Origin: Lachnospiraceae bacterium
GTDB lineage: Bacteria > Bacillota > Clostridia > Lachnospirales > Lachnospiraceae
DNA length: 32,778 bases
NCBI GenBank assembly: GCA_900751995.1
Contig: CAADTP010000052.1
Span: 1-32,778, forward strand
Direction of reading: 5' to 3'
The translations under genes and the position numbers were made by a program. Positions 15,289 through 24,369 of the stretch are shown here, piece by piece; the first letter of the stretch is position 1, and every line of letters begins with the position of its first letter. Under the pieces are notes generated by a model. The model was not told where the DNA came from and did not search any database. It saw nothing but the letters and a program-made list of their open reading frames with translations.

Positions 15289-16755
15289 CTATTCTACTGT
15301 GATCTTCAATACCACCGGCATATCTCCCGCCTCAATAACCCCTCTTCCGCAGGAAATATCCAGTTCTTTATTTCTCGCAAATGCCGGATGCAGATCTGTT
15401 CCGAGAATCTCAATATCCCGGATCGTGGATTTCAAAAGCTTCATATCATTGCCAAGAGCTTTGATATGGATCTCTCCATCCTCCGGCCAGTGCAGAACAG
15501 TCGCATAAATATGATTGCTCTTACTTGTAAAACGGATATCCTCAGAAGTAAAGTGCTTATCATAGGTATCCGTGAAATGTCCCTCCGGAACCACCGTCGG
15601 TCCCTCTCCGAATATCTTCCAGTATCTGGTTCCGTATATCGCCTCTCCGTTTACCTTCAGCCATTTTCCCATTTCTCTCAGGATATGTGCATCCTCTTCC
15701 GGAATTGTTCCATCCGGCTTCGGTCCGATATTAAGAAGAAGTGCACCATTTTTGCTGACTACATCGATCAGATCCAGCACTACATCGGAAGGCTTCTTAT
15801 AATCATTTCCAATGGTATAGCCCCAGGAATTCTTAGCTACAGACGTATCATTCTGCCACAGATCCGGTGTGATATGGTCTAACTGACCTCTTTCCAGATC
15901 ATTGACTGCGCTGCCGTAAACATATGCGTCAAATTTGGCATCAATGGCTGTTTCTTTTCCCCACTGTGCAGAACGGTTGTAATAATATGCTGCAAATTTA
16001 CGAAGATACGGTTTCCATGCATATTGCTGGATCCACCAGTCAAAATACACAATGGATGGCTGATATTTATCCACGATCTCGCAGGTGCGGACAAGCCAGT
16101 CCTGCATATGCTCCTCTGTCGGAGGATTGTCATAAATATCACTCATATCTCTGGTGATTCCTGCTGCCGGCCCATAAAGATCCGCATATTCCGGATCATT
16201 GACATCAGCCTCCGGGATCTGACGACCTCCATTAAAGAACCAGTAATGCTCTGCTCTGTGAGAAGAAGCACCGAGAACCATTCCCTCTTTCTCAACCTCT
16301 ATCTTCAGCTCTCCGAGAATATCTCTTTTCGGTCCCATCTCAGCAGCGTTCCAGCGACAAAGGTCACTGGCATACATCTGAAATCCATCGTGATGCTCCG
16401 CTACCGGAACTACGAATTTCGCCCCCGCCTCTTTAAATAAGGCCGCCCATTCCTTCGGATCAAACTTCTCAGCCTTAAACTGAGGAATAAAATCCTTGTA
16501 GCCGAATTTATCCAGAGTTCCGTATTTCTCTGTATGATGCAGGTTCTCCTTAGAGCCTTTCACATACATATTTCTGGGATACCATTCGTTTCCGAAAGCC
16601 GGAACACTGTAAACACCCCAGTGGATAAAAATTCCGAATTTATCTCTTGCATACCACTTCGGCGTAGGATGCTCACAGAGAGAATCCCAGGTATCCGTGT
16701 ACGGTCCCTGTGCGATCACCTCATCGATAAGAGAAAGGTATTCTTCTTTTTTCAT
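15289..16755 (-). CDS. GH29 alpha-L-fucosidase, second and divergent
   Basis: A 488-residue GH29 enzyme with KFGIFIHWGVYSVPAF (39-54), EHHDGF (120-125) and a likely nucleophile D239 in IVYFDWWIQQ. It differs from its neighbour in the active-site region (FDWW against WNDIGW), has a longer middle section, and ends in a beta-rich C-terminal domain (about 400-488). The pair therefore probably cleaves different fucosyl linkages, which is an inference. No signal peptide. AGAGGA precedes the ATG. It is the first gene of the operon; a symmetric AAAACG-TTT-CGTTTT site lies about 100 bases upstream, but no regulator gene is adjacent. Confidence 0.9.
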   Translation of the reverse strand: MKKEEYLSLIDEVIAQGPYTDTWDSLCEHPTPKWYARDKFGIFIHWGVYSVPAFGNEWYPRNMYVKGSKENLHHTEKYGTLDKFGYKDFIPQFKAEKFDPKEWAALFKEAGAKFVVPVAEHHDGFQMYASDLCRWNAAEMGPKRDILGELKIEVEKEGMVLGASSHRAEHYWFFNGGRQIPEADVNDPEYADLYGPAAGITRDMSDIYDNPPTEEHMQDWLVRTCEIVDKYQPSIVYFDWWIQQYAWKPYLRKFAAYYYNRSAQWGKETAIDAKFDAYVYGSAVNDLERGQLDHITPDLWQNDTSVAKNSWGYTIGNDYKKPSDVVLDLIDVVSKNGALLLNIGPKPDGTIPEEDAHILREMGKWLKVNGEAIYGTRYWKIFGEGPTVVPEGHFTDTYDKHFTSEDIRFTSKSNHIYATVLHWPEDGEIHIKALGNDMKLLKSTIRDIEILGTDLHPAFARNKELDISCGRGVIEAGDMPVVLKITVE

Positions 16756-16850
16756 CTGTTCGTCCTCTTTACATCTTTTATTTATATTGTATGGATGTCT
16801 CTATGTTATCATCAAACCTTTTGGTTGTATATGCCCAACAATTCACAAAT

Positions 16851-16865
16851 AAAACGTTTCGTTTT
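16851..16865. promoter_or_regulatory. Dyad upstream of the fucosidase operon
   Basis: AAAACG and CGTTTT around TTT form a perfect 6-3-6 palindrome. A weak promoter (TTTATT, 16 bases, TATACA on the minus strand) would overlap it, so it is a plausible repressor site. The binding protein is not known. Confidence 0.4.
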
Positions 16866-16882
16866 TATACAAAACATACAAC

Positions 16883-16930
16883 AAAAAAAGACCTTGATGA
16901 TGTTTTTGTTCCAACTTCATCAAAGTCTTT
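16883..16930 (-). terminator. Terminator of the gyrB-gyrA-plsC gene group
   Basis: AAAGACCTTGATGA (16887-16900) pairs with TCATCAAAGTCTTT (16917-16930) with one mismatch; seven T follow on the minus strand. It ends just after plsC. Confidence 0.85.
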
Positions 16931-16936
16931 TCTTTT

Positions 16937-17650
16937 TTACATAATATTCTCTTCGATCACCTTTTCGATCCGTCTCTTCACTTCTTCTGCGAGCTCTGTG
17001 GTATGCATATCTTTGTATTCCTCATAATACATCGGAGGAAGGATATGCACCTGTACGGTGATCCTCTCTGTAGAACCGGTATCAAAAGCCTTAAAGGAAT
17101 CGATCAGTGCAACCGGAACGATCGGGCATTTCGTCTTGGTGGCAGTCTTGAAGCTGCCGCCCTTGAACGGTCCCGGATGATTTCCGTTTTTACTTCTGGT
17201 TCCCTCCGGAAAGATCAGATAATTACGACCAGCCTTCACTTCCCGTATTACATTGACAATGACCTGCATGGACTGCTTCAGGTCTTCCCTGTCAATGATA
17301 AAGGCCTTCATACAGGCAAAAACCTGCTTCAGAAAAGGAATCTCTCCAACTTCCTTCTTGGCAACTACCGAAAAAGGAACCGGGCATGCCCGGATGATCG
17401 CCAGCACATCAAACAGTCCCTGGTGATTCGGAAAAAACATAAATCCCTTTTCTTTTGGGATATTTTCAGCTCCATGCACATCAATATGGATATTTCCGCC
17501 TTCAATGGCATGCTCATCTACCAGTCTCAGGAATGCGTATTTCTTCTCTTCCGGATAATCATCTGTATGCGCTGCATACCAGCAAAGCTTGATCCACCAG
17601 TAAGGAACAAAGACTATATTTCTGAGCACCATCAGCAAAATCCGCTTCAT
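16937..17650 (-). CDS. plsC: 1-acyl-sn-glycerol-3-phosphate acyltransferase
   Basis: A 237-residue membrane-associated acyltransferase making phosphatidic acid from lysophosphatidic acid. The catalytic HX4D motif is HQGLFD (H76, D81) and the phosphate-binding motif is FPEGTRS (147-153). An N-terminal hydrophobic segment (about 6-27) anchors it to the membrane. GGGAGG lies 8 bases before the ATG. It is 23 bases after the unknown membrane protein gene and ends the gyrB-led group before a strong terminator. Confidence 0.9.
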   Translation of the reverse strand: MKRILLMVLRNIVFVPYWWIKLCWYAAHTDDYPEEKKYAFLRLVDEHAIEGGNIHIDVHGAENIPKEKGFMFFPNHQGLFDVLAIIRACPVPFSVVAKKEVGEIPFLKQVFACMKAFIIDREDLKQSMQVIVNVIREVKAGRNYLIFPEGTRSKNGNHPGPFKGGSFKTATKTKCPIVPVALIDSFKAFDTGSTERITVQVHILPPMYYEEYKDMHTTELAEEVKRRIEKVIEENIM

Positions 17651-17673
17651 TCTTACATCCTCCCGCCTCTGCT

Positions 17674-18303
17674 TTATCCGTTCAGTTTCCCTGCGATCTT
17701 ATCCTCGTATCCCGGATTCTTTTTCAGAAAAACCTCATAAGCCTTTGTATAATCTGTATAGGTTTTCGTAGTCATAAATTTCTGATAATCCTTAGCAGCC
17801 TGCTGGCTGATCTTATCTGAAATCTCAGAAGGCGCATACAGATAATACTTTTTGTCCTGGACCTTTACAAGATAGGTACTGATACATGGATATTCCTGCT
17901 CGTTCTCCAGAACAAGATTATAGCGGATATAAACATAAGAATAATTTTTGTTTTCAGAAATGGAGCCACAGCTGTCGATATTTACATCCTTTACTCCATG
18001 GGCCTGAAAATATTTTATCGTGGAGGAAATCTCTGTTTTCGCCTCATCCGATAACTTATCCGCACTGTAACAGCTCTGCATCTTTTTATTCTTGCCTGCT
18101 GCTGCCGCTTTGATGTAGCCTTCCACAACCCCCTCCGGAGTTCTGTGGCTAATCTTTCCGCAGCCTCTGGCCGCCAGAACGATCACCAGCAGGATCAGAA
18201 TGATCCCCGCCAGTGTCGCAATGTGGACAAAATTCAGTTTTTTATTAGAGTATTTCAGCTTCTTTACTGATTTTTTTCTGCGTTTTTTCTTTGTCGTCGT
18301 CAT
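17674..18303 (-). CDS. Membrane-anchored protein of unknown function
   Basis: A 209-residue protein with a very basic N-terminus (KKKRRKKSVKKLKYSNKK), one membrane segment at about 27-45 (IATLAGIILILLVIVLAA) and an extracellular domain. That domain opens TPEGVVEGYIKAAAAGKNKKMQSCY, the style of small NTF2-like lipid-anchored or membrane proteins in Firmicutes; this comparison is tentative. I do not recognise the gene. It sits 15 bases after gyrA and 23 before plsC, so it is probably co-transcribed with them. GAGGATAA precedes its ATG. Confidence 0.8.
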   Translation of the reverse strand: MTTTKKKRRKKSVKKLKYSNKKLNFVHIATLAGIILILLVIVLAARGCGKISHRTPEGVVEGYIKAAAAGKNKKMQSCYSADKLSDEAKTEISSTIKYFQAHGVKDVNIDSCGSISENKNYSYVYIRYNLVLENEQEYPCISTYLVKVQDKKYYLYAPSEISDKISQQAAKDYQKFMTTKTYTDYTKAYEVFLKKNPGYEDKIAGKLNG

Positions 18304-18318
18304 GACTTATCCTCGACC

Positions 18319-20871
18319 TTATTCCTCTTCACTGCCTGTGACAGCTTCCTCTGCAGAGCCTTCTTCGTTATCGCCGGTTTCTCCGTCAGCTTTTTCGGTA
18401 GTTGTATCTGCTTCCGGATCTTTATCTCTTACCTTGGCGATACTTGCAACGGTTACGCCTTCTGTAAGATTGATCATCTTCACACCGGAGGTGATCCTTC
18501 CAAGAACAGAGATATCTGCACACTGCAGACGGATAATGATACCCTCTGTAGTGATCATCATGATCTCGTTCTCTTCGTTGACAGCCTTGGCGCCGACAAC
18601 ATTTCCGGTCTTCTCGGTGATCTTGTAGCACTTCACACCCTTACCGCCACGGTTCTGGACAACGAACTCACTCATAGCTGTACGTTTGCCCATTCCGTTC
18701 TCGGAAACTACAAGCAGATAATCTCCCTGAGTGTTCAGCTGCATGGCAACAACTTCATCACCGTCAGTAAGATTCATACCTCTTACTCCCATGGACGCAC
18801 GGCCTGTGCTGCGGACATCCGTTTCCTTAAAGCGGATACACTGTCCGTCCCTGGTCACAAGAATAATATCTTTGTTATTATCAGTAGCCTTAACCTCGAT
18901 CAGCTCGTCATCATCACGGAGAACGATTGCTGTAAGACCTGTCTTACGGACATTCTCGTAATCCTTGATCGGAGTTTTCTTCACAAGGCCTTTCTTGGTG
19001 GCCATCATCAGATAATGACCCTCTTCATATTTACGAAGCGGGATCACAGCTGTGATCTTTTCTCCCGGTGCAAGCTGCAGAAGATTGATGATCGCAGTTC
19101 CTCTGGCTGTACGACCTGCCTCCGGGATCTCATATACCTTCAGTCTGTATACACGTCCTGTATTAGTAAAGAACATGAGATAATGGTGCGTTGTCGTCAT
19201 CAGAAGCTCTTCGATATAGTCATCCTCAATCGTCTGCATACCCTTGATTCCTCTGCCGCCACGGTTCTGGCTGCGGAAGTTGTCAACGGTCATACGCTTG
19301 ATATAACCAAGCTTTGTCATTGCGATCACTGTATTTTCTCTCGGGATCAGATCCTCTGTAGAGATATCATATACATCGTATCCGATGGAAGTCTTTCTGT
19401 CATCGCCGTATTTCTCTGCAATGGCAAGGATCTCCTCACGGATCACCCGGAGAAGGAGCTTGCGGTCAGCAAGGATTGCCTGGAACTTGCGGATCTTCTC
19501 CATAAGCTCTGCATACTCAGCCTCCAGCTTCTCTCTTTCCAGACCTGTCAGTGCACGGAGACGCATATCCACGATCGCCTGTGCCTGCACATCTGTCAGC
19601 TCAAAACGTTCGATCAGCTCCTGCTTGGCGATCTGTACGTTGCGGGAACCACGGATGATGCGGATCACTTCGTCAATATTATCAAGTGCCTTCAGAAGAC
19701 CCTCCAAAATATGGGCTCTCTCCTGTGCCTTATTAAGATCATACTGTGTTCTTCTGCGAACTACATTCTCCTGATGCTCCAGATAGTACTCCAGCATCTC
19801 TTTCAGATTCAGAACCTTCGGTTCCATACTTCCATGATTTGGAACAAGAGAAAGCATGATCACACCAAAAGTATCCTGCAGCTGTGTATGCTTGTAGAGC
19901 AGATTCAGGATCACGTTGGCATTGGCATCCTTACGAAGATCAATACAGATTCGCATACCCTCACGGCTGGAATGGTCGTTCAGGTCTGTGATCCCGTCGA
20001 TCTTTTTGTCACGGACAAGCTCTGCGATCTTCTCGATCAGACGTGCCTTGTTTACAAGGTACGGGAGCTCGGTAACCACGATACGGGATTTACCGTTTGG
20101 CAAAGTCTCGATATTCGTCACCGCACGGACACGGATCTTGCCACGTCCGGTACGGTAAGCTTCCTCGATCCCTCTCGTTCCGAGGATGGTCGCTCCTGTA
20201 GGGAAGTCCGGTCCCTTTACGATCTCAAGAAGCTCCTCCATAGCTGTTTCTCTGTCTTCTTCTACAATGTTGTCAATGATCTTAACAACTGCATTGATAG
20301 TTTCACGAAGGTTATGCGGCGGAATATTGGTTGCCATACCTACCGCAATACCTGTAGTACCGTTTACCAAAAGGTTCGGAAAACGTGCCGGAAGCACAAC
20401 CGGCTCACGCTCTGTCTCATCAAAGTTCGGCTGAAAATCAACCGTATCCTTGTTGATGTCAGCAAGCATCTCCATGGATATCTTGCTGAGACGTGCCTCT
20501 GTATATCGCATGGCAGCTGCACCGTCACCATCCACAGAACCAAAGTTTCCATGTCCGTCAACCAGTGGATATCTTGTGGACCATTCCTGAGCCATATTGA
20601 CCAGCGCACCATAGATGGAGCTGTCACCGTGCGGATGATATTTACCCATGGTATCACCGACAATACGCGCACATTTTCTGTGTGGCTTGTCAGGACCATT
20701 ATTCAGCTCGATCATAGAGTACAGAACTCGGCGCTGTACCGGCTTCAGACCGTCTCTTACATCAGGCAAAGCTCGTGAGGCGATAACACTCATGGCATAG
20801 TCGATGTAAGATTCCTTCATCGTTTTTTCCAGATCCACTTCGTGGACTTTGTCAAAAATATTATCTTCCAT
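18319..20871 (-). CDS. gyrA: DNA gyrase subunit A
   Basis: An 850-residue type II topoisomerase subunit that cuts and rejoins DNA to introduce negative supercoils. The catalytic tyrosine is Y123 in AAMRYTEARLSKI. The quinolone-resistance region reads HPHGDSSIYGAL (79-90): serine at 84 and 85, glycine at 88, where many bacteria have Asp or Glu. The C-terminal beta-pinwheel contains the GyrA box as QNRGGKG, and a further SQNRGGRG lies just after the core. An acidic tail (ending SEEE) closes the protein, as often seen in gyrase A. AGGAG precedes the ATG; the gap to gyrB is 14 bases. Confidence 0.97.
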   Translation of the reverse strand: MEDNIFDKVHEVDLEKTMKESYIDYAMSVIASRALPDVRDGLKPVQRRVLYSMIELNNGPDKPHRKCARIVGDTMGKYHPHGDSSIYGALVNMAQEWSTRYPLVDGHGNFGSVDGDGAAAMRYTEARLSKISMEMLADINKDTVDFQPNFDETEREPVVLPARFPNLLVNGTTGIAVGMATNIPPHNLRETINAVVKIIDNIVEEDRETAMEELLEIVKGPDFPTGATILGTRGIEEAYRTGRGKIRVRAVTNIETLPNGKSRIVVTELPYLVNKARLIEKIAELVRDKKIDGITDLNDHSSREGMRICIDLRKDANANVILNLLYKHTQLQDTFGVIMLSLVPNHGSMEPKVLNLKEMLEYYLEHQENVVRRRTQYDLNKAQERAHILEGLLKALDNIDEVIRIIRGSRNVQIAKQELIERFELTDVQAQAIVDMRLRALTGLEREKLEAEYAELMEKIRKFQAILADRKLLLRVIREEILAIAEKYGDDRKTSIGYDVYDISTEDLIPRENTVIAMTKLGYIKRMTVDNFRSQNRGGRGIKGMQTIEDDYIEELLMTTTHHYLMFFTNTGRVYRLKVYEIPEAGRTARGTAIINLLQLAPGEKITAVIPLRKYEEGHYLMMATKKGLVKKTPIKDYENVRKTGLTAIVLRDDDELIEVKATDNNKDIILVTRDGQCIRFKETDVRSTGRASMGVRGMNLTDGDEVVAMQLNTQGDYLLVVSENGMGKRTAMSEFVVQNRGGKGVKCYKITEKTGNVVGAKAVNEENEIMMITTEGIIIRLQCADISVLGRITSGVKMINLTEGVTVASIAKVRDKDPEADTTTEKADGETGDNEEGSAEEAVTGSEEE

Positions 20872-20885
20872 TCTTCTTTATTCTC

Positions 20886-22811
20886 CTAGATATCAAGATT
20901 CTTAACGAATCTTGCATTTTCTTCGATAAATTCACGTCTTGGCTCTACCTTGTCTCCCATAAGAGTGGTAAATGTCAGATCGATCTCAGATGTGGCAGCT
21001 TCGTCCATGGTCACACGGAGAAGGATTCTCTTCTCAGGGTCCATAGTAGTCTCCCAGAGCTGCTCGGCATCCATCTCACCCAGACCTTTATAACGCTGGA
21101 TCTTATTGTTTCCGTCACGTCCGATCTCGGTAAGGATATTGTTCAGCTCATCATCGTCATATGCATACCATACCTTTTTGTTCTTCTCCACTTTATAGAG
21201 AGGAGGCTGCGCCAGGTATACATATCCCTGCTTGATCAGCTCCGGCATGAAACGATACAGGAAGGTCAGAAGCAGTGTTGCGATATGTGCACCGTCAACA
21301 TCGGCATCGGTCATAATGATGATCTTGTGATAACGAAGCTTGGAAATATCAAAATCCTCATGGATTCCGGTTCCGAAGGCAGTGATCATTGCCTTGATCT
21401 CTTTGTTTCCGTAAATCTTATCCAGACGTGCCTTCTCAACATTCAGGATCTTACCACGCAGTGGAAGGATCGCCTGTGTGGCACGGTTTCTCGCTGTCTT
21501 GGCAGAACCGCCCGCGGAATCTCCCTCTACGATATAGATCTCACAGTTCTCCGGATTCTTGTCAGAACAGTCTGCAAGCTTTCCCGGAAGCGACATGCTG
21601 TCCAGTGCGGATTTTCTTCTTGTAAGGTCACGTGCCTTTCTGGCTGCCTCTCTGGCTCTCTGTGCAAGAACAGATTTCTCAACGGTAGCCTTGGCAACTG
21701 CAGGATTCTGCTCCAGGAAAATCTCCAGCTGTTTACTTACAACACTGTCTACCGCACCTCTGGCCTCACTGTTTCCAAGCTTCTGCTTGGTCTGACCCTC
21801 AAACTGCGGATTCTCGATCTTAACACTGACGATCGCAGTCAGGCCCTCACGGATATCATCACCGCTTAAGTTCGGCTCACTGTCCTTGAGAAGCTTGTTC
21901 TTACGTGCATAATCATTAAATGTATTGGTGATCGCATTACGGAAACCGGTAATGTGTGTACCGCCCTCCGGTGTATTGATATTGTTTACAAAGCCATATG
22001 TGTTCTCTGTATAGGAGTCATTATGCTGCAGCGCAACCTCTACAGACACGCCGTCCTTCTCACCCTCACAGTAAATGATCTCCGGGTAAAGAGCCTCCTT
22101 GCTTCTGTTCAGGTAGCTTACAAACTCACGGATACCACCCTCATAATGGAATACCTTCTCGCGCTCCTGTCCCTCTCTCTTATCCTCCAGAACGATACGA
22201 AGGCCCTTAGTCAGGAAAGCCATCTCACGAAGTCTCTGTTTCAGGATATCATAATCATAAACAGTCTCCTCAAAGATCTCCTTGTCCGGAAGGAAATAAA
22301 CCTTCGTACCGGAAAGCCCCGGATCACAGTCACCTACCACCTTCAGCGGATACATAGTCTTGCCACGCTCATATCTCTGTTTGTATTCCTTACCCTCTCG
22401 GTAGATGGTAACCTCCAGCCATTCGGAAAGTGCATTTACAACAGATGCACCAACACCGTGAAGACCACCGGAAACCTTATATCCTCCACCGCCGAACTTA
22501 CCGCCTGCGTGAAGAATGGTAAATACAACCTCAACTGCCGGAATACCAGCCTTATGATTGATACCAACCGGAATACCACGACCATTATCTGTAACTGTAA
22601 TGGAATTATCCGGATTGATATCTACATGGATCTCCGTACAAAAACCAGCCAGTGCTTCATCGACTGCGTTATCCACGATCTCATATACGAGATGATGAAG
22701 TCCACGGCTGGAGGTACTTCCGATATACATTCCAGGCCTCTTACGTACGGCTTCCAGTCCTTCCAGGATCTGGATCTGATCCGCGCCGTATTCTGTATTC
22801 TCTGCGCCCAT
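20886..22811 (-). CDS. gyrB: DNA gyrase subunit B
   Basis: A 641-residue ATPase subunit of gyrase. GHKL ATPase motifs are EIVDNAVDEA (45-54) and DNGRGIPV (75-82), and the TOPRIM metal site begins at EGDSAGG (near 430) with DADVDGAHI further on. The C-terminus has the typical RREFIEENARFVKNLDI. I start at the ATG at 22811 because AGGAGG lies six bases upstream; an upstream in-frame ATG at 22856 has no such signal. dnaA, dnaN and recF, frequent neighbours of gyrBA near the origin, are not upstream here. The gene leads a four-gene same-strand group. Confidence 0.97.
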   Translation of the reverse strand: MGAENTEYGADQIQILEGLEAVRKRPGMYIGSTSSRGLHHLVYEIVDNAVDEALAGFCTEIHVDINPDNSITVTDNGRGIPVGINHKAGIPAVEVVFTILHAGGKFGGGGYKVSGGLHGVGASVVNALSEWLEVTIYREGKEYKQRYERGKTMYPLKVVGDCDPGLSGTKVYFLPDKEIFEETVYDYDILKQRLREMAFLTKGLRIVLEDKREGQEREKVFHYEGGIREFVSYLNRSKEALYPEIIYCEGEKDGVSVEVALQHNDSYTENTYGFVNNINTPEGGTHITGFRNAITNTFNDYARKNKLLKDSEPNLSGDDIREGLTAIVSVKIENPQFEGQTKQKLGNSEARGAVDSVVSKQLEIFLEQNPAVAKATVEKSVLAQRAREAARKARDLTRRKSALDSMSLPGKLADCSDKNPENCEIYIVEGDSAGGSAKTARNRATQAILPLRGKILNVEKARLDKIYGNKEIKAMITAFGTGIHEDFDISKLRYHKIIIMTDADVDGAHIATLLLTFLYRFMPELIKQGYVYLAQPPLYKVEKNKKVWYAYDDDELNNILTEIGRDGNNKIQRYKGLGEMDAEQLWETTMDPEKRILLRVTMDEAATSEIDLTFTTLMGDKVEPRREFIEENARFVKNLDI

Positions 22812-23044
22812 GTCATTCCTCCTGTTCTTGTCGTCCGGACGTGTTTGAAAATTCATTTCTGCAGAACCATAGCAGCTTCAGAAATCATTACATCAAATCC
22901 TGAACAAGATAAACTAATCTTTTAATTTCAGGAAATACTGTATTTTCATTTTGCAGAAAGCAATTCTCAAACCCGCTCCGGAAGTGTCATTTATACCTGT
23001 AAAATAAATATTTTTTACATACGAATACAGAGTTTATTATAGCA
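22812..23044. other. gyrB leader/intergenic region
   Basis: About 230 AT-rich bases between the terminator at 23045-23088 and gyrB. Minus-strand TATAAT near 23036-23041 and TATAAA near 22999 are possible -10 boxes, but neither has a good -35 partner. No ORF or clear RNA structure seen. Confidence 0.4.
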
Positions 23045-23088
23045 CAAAAAAGCCTGTATTTCCACGCAAAATCATAGGAAATACAGGC
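23045..23088 (-). terminator. Terminator of the PD-(D/E)XK-like gene
   Basis: GCCTGTATTTCC (23052-23063) pairs perfectly with GGAAATACAGGC (23077-23088); a run of T follows on the minus strand. Confidence 0.9.
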
Positions 23089-23159
23089 AAAAAAGTATCT
23101 TATTAAATGCAATCTCAAAACGCAGCACAATATGCTCTTAAAATATATGGAATATTCAG

Positions 23160-24101
23160 CTACTCCGGCAAAAGCCCAAATTCCTTTAACAATTTCTTCT
23201 GGTATTCCGGATCTGATGCCGATCTTATAATATCAGACGTCCTCCCCAGCTCAGCAAGGCAGAGGATCAAACTATTAATACTATGTTCTCCCTGCTGCAT
23301 TCCCTGCTGCATTCCATCCTTTATTCCATCCTGCATTCCAATTCCATACCCTTCATCATAGCCAGCCTGTAAACTTTTTCTTATCTTTTCCTCGATCTGA
23401 TCCTGTATGATCCGATTTAATGCTTCACACATACAATCCGCCTCCCTGAATTTTTCTTCATTAGCCCTTACGATCATCTGCATAACTGATTCGTACAAAG
23501 GATTTTTCTGCTTTTCTCTGTATTCATTGAGAAGTCGTTTCATATCTTCCTTATCTTTTATTCTATCAGTCAGACTTCTCAGCCACAGATTTTTCTTCTT
23601 CGACAACTGCTCTGTTACAATGACCTGGATTGGGATCTTAGATCCTGTTACGTAATAAATTCCTTCTTCCATCTTTTTTACCCGGCATTTCCAAAACTCC
23701 CTCAAATGACGGAGCATCTTCCGGGGATATGCCCTGCTTACCAAAGAGATCGTAATCTCCTCAATTGGGATTTCATCCTCAGTTACCGTATCCGCTTTAT
23801 AAAAAAATGCATATCCACACACCTTATAAAAATCATTGATGCTTATATAATCCGTCGGACTCTTATACTCAATGATATTATATTTTCGGAAGATCCTTCC
23901 TATGTTTTTATTAATGGGGATATCTGATTTCTTTTTGATCACAAGCGCATCGATCTCCATTGGTTTCGTCCCAAGCTGATGCTCATTCTCAAAAATCAGA
24001 TTCTCCCTTTCTGCCTCCAGTTCTATCTGGATATCAGCAAAAAATGCAGGATGCCACTGCCGCAGGTTAGAGCTGTTTGTTCTGTTATTGTTTACGATCA
24101 T
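23160..24101 (-). CDS. PD-(D/E)XK nuclease-like protein of unknown role
   Basis: A 313-residue protein. The central region shows a PD-(D/E)XK-like layout: MEIDALVI followed by NIIEYKSPTDYISINDFYKV, giving Asp and ExK candidates for a metal-dependent nuclease site. The C-terminus has a low-complexity Gly/Gln/Met segment (GIGMQDGIKDGMQQGMQQGE) common in Rpn/transposase-nuclease-like proteins of gut Firmicutes, then a helical end. No exact family or substrate can be named. I start at MIVNNNRTN (24101) since AGAGGAG lies just before it; the frame stays open to 24194 without a better signal. It stands alone, with its own terminator. Confidence 0.6.
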   Translation of the reverse strand: MIVNNNRTNSSNLRQWHPAFFADIQIELEAERENLIFENEHQLGTKPMEIDALVIKKKSDIPINKNIGRIFRKYNIIEYKSPTDYISINDFYKVCGYAFFYKADTVTEDEIPIEEITISLVSRAYPRKMLRHLREFWKCRVKKMEEGIYYVTGSKIPIQVIVTEQLSKKKNLWLRSLTDRIKDKEDMKRLLNEYREKQKNPLYESVMQMIVRANEEKFREADCMCEALNRIIQDQIEEKIRKSLQAGYDEGYGIGMQDGIKDGMQQGMQQGEHSINSLILCLAELGRTSDIIRSASDPEYQKKLLKEFGLLPE

Positions 24102-24369
24102 ACACGACTCCTCTGTTTTGATCTCAAGGAGCCTCATCTGAAAACTCCTGCTGAAAAATGGAAAAAAGCATGAATTTTCTGAGATGACAGGCAATCTGCC
24201 TGATATATGAAATGTAATAGAAAAATAAGATTATTTTTAGAAAATATGCTTTTACAGCATTTCCATAGAATCCCGGAACTGCTTTTTATTTTTGATAAGA
24301 TCAGCTTACCACAATATGGTCTATACTGCAAGCAAATCATTTCGACAAAATCCGCACAGTACTTTTTAT
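24102..24369. other. Upstream region of the PD-(D/E)XK-like gene
   Basis: AT-rich. A weak minus-strand promoter TTGTCG, 17 bases, TATAGA lies near 24327-24355. A small CAGGC/GCCTG hairpin is at about 24187-24201. Nothing else recognised. Confidence 0.3.

Noticed and set aside
19015..20778. Long plus-strand open frame (587 codons) antisense to gyrA
   Set aside because: It lies wholly opposite a highly conserved gene, has no ribosome binding site and a composition (Cys, His, Leu and Ser rich) typical of reverse-strand shadows.
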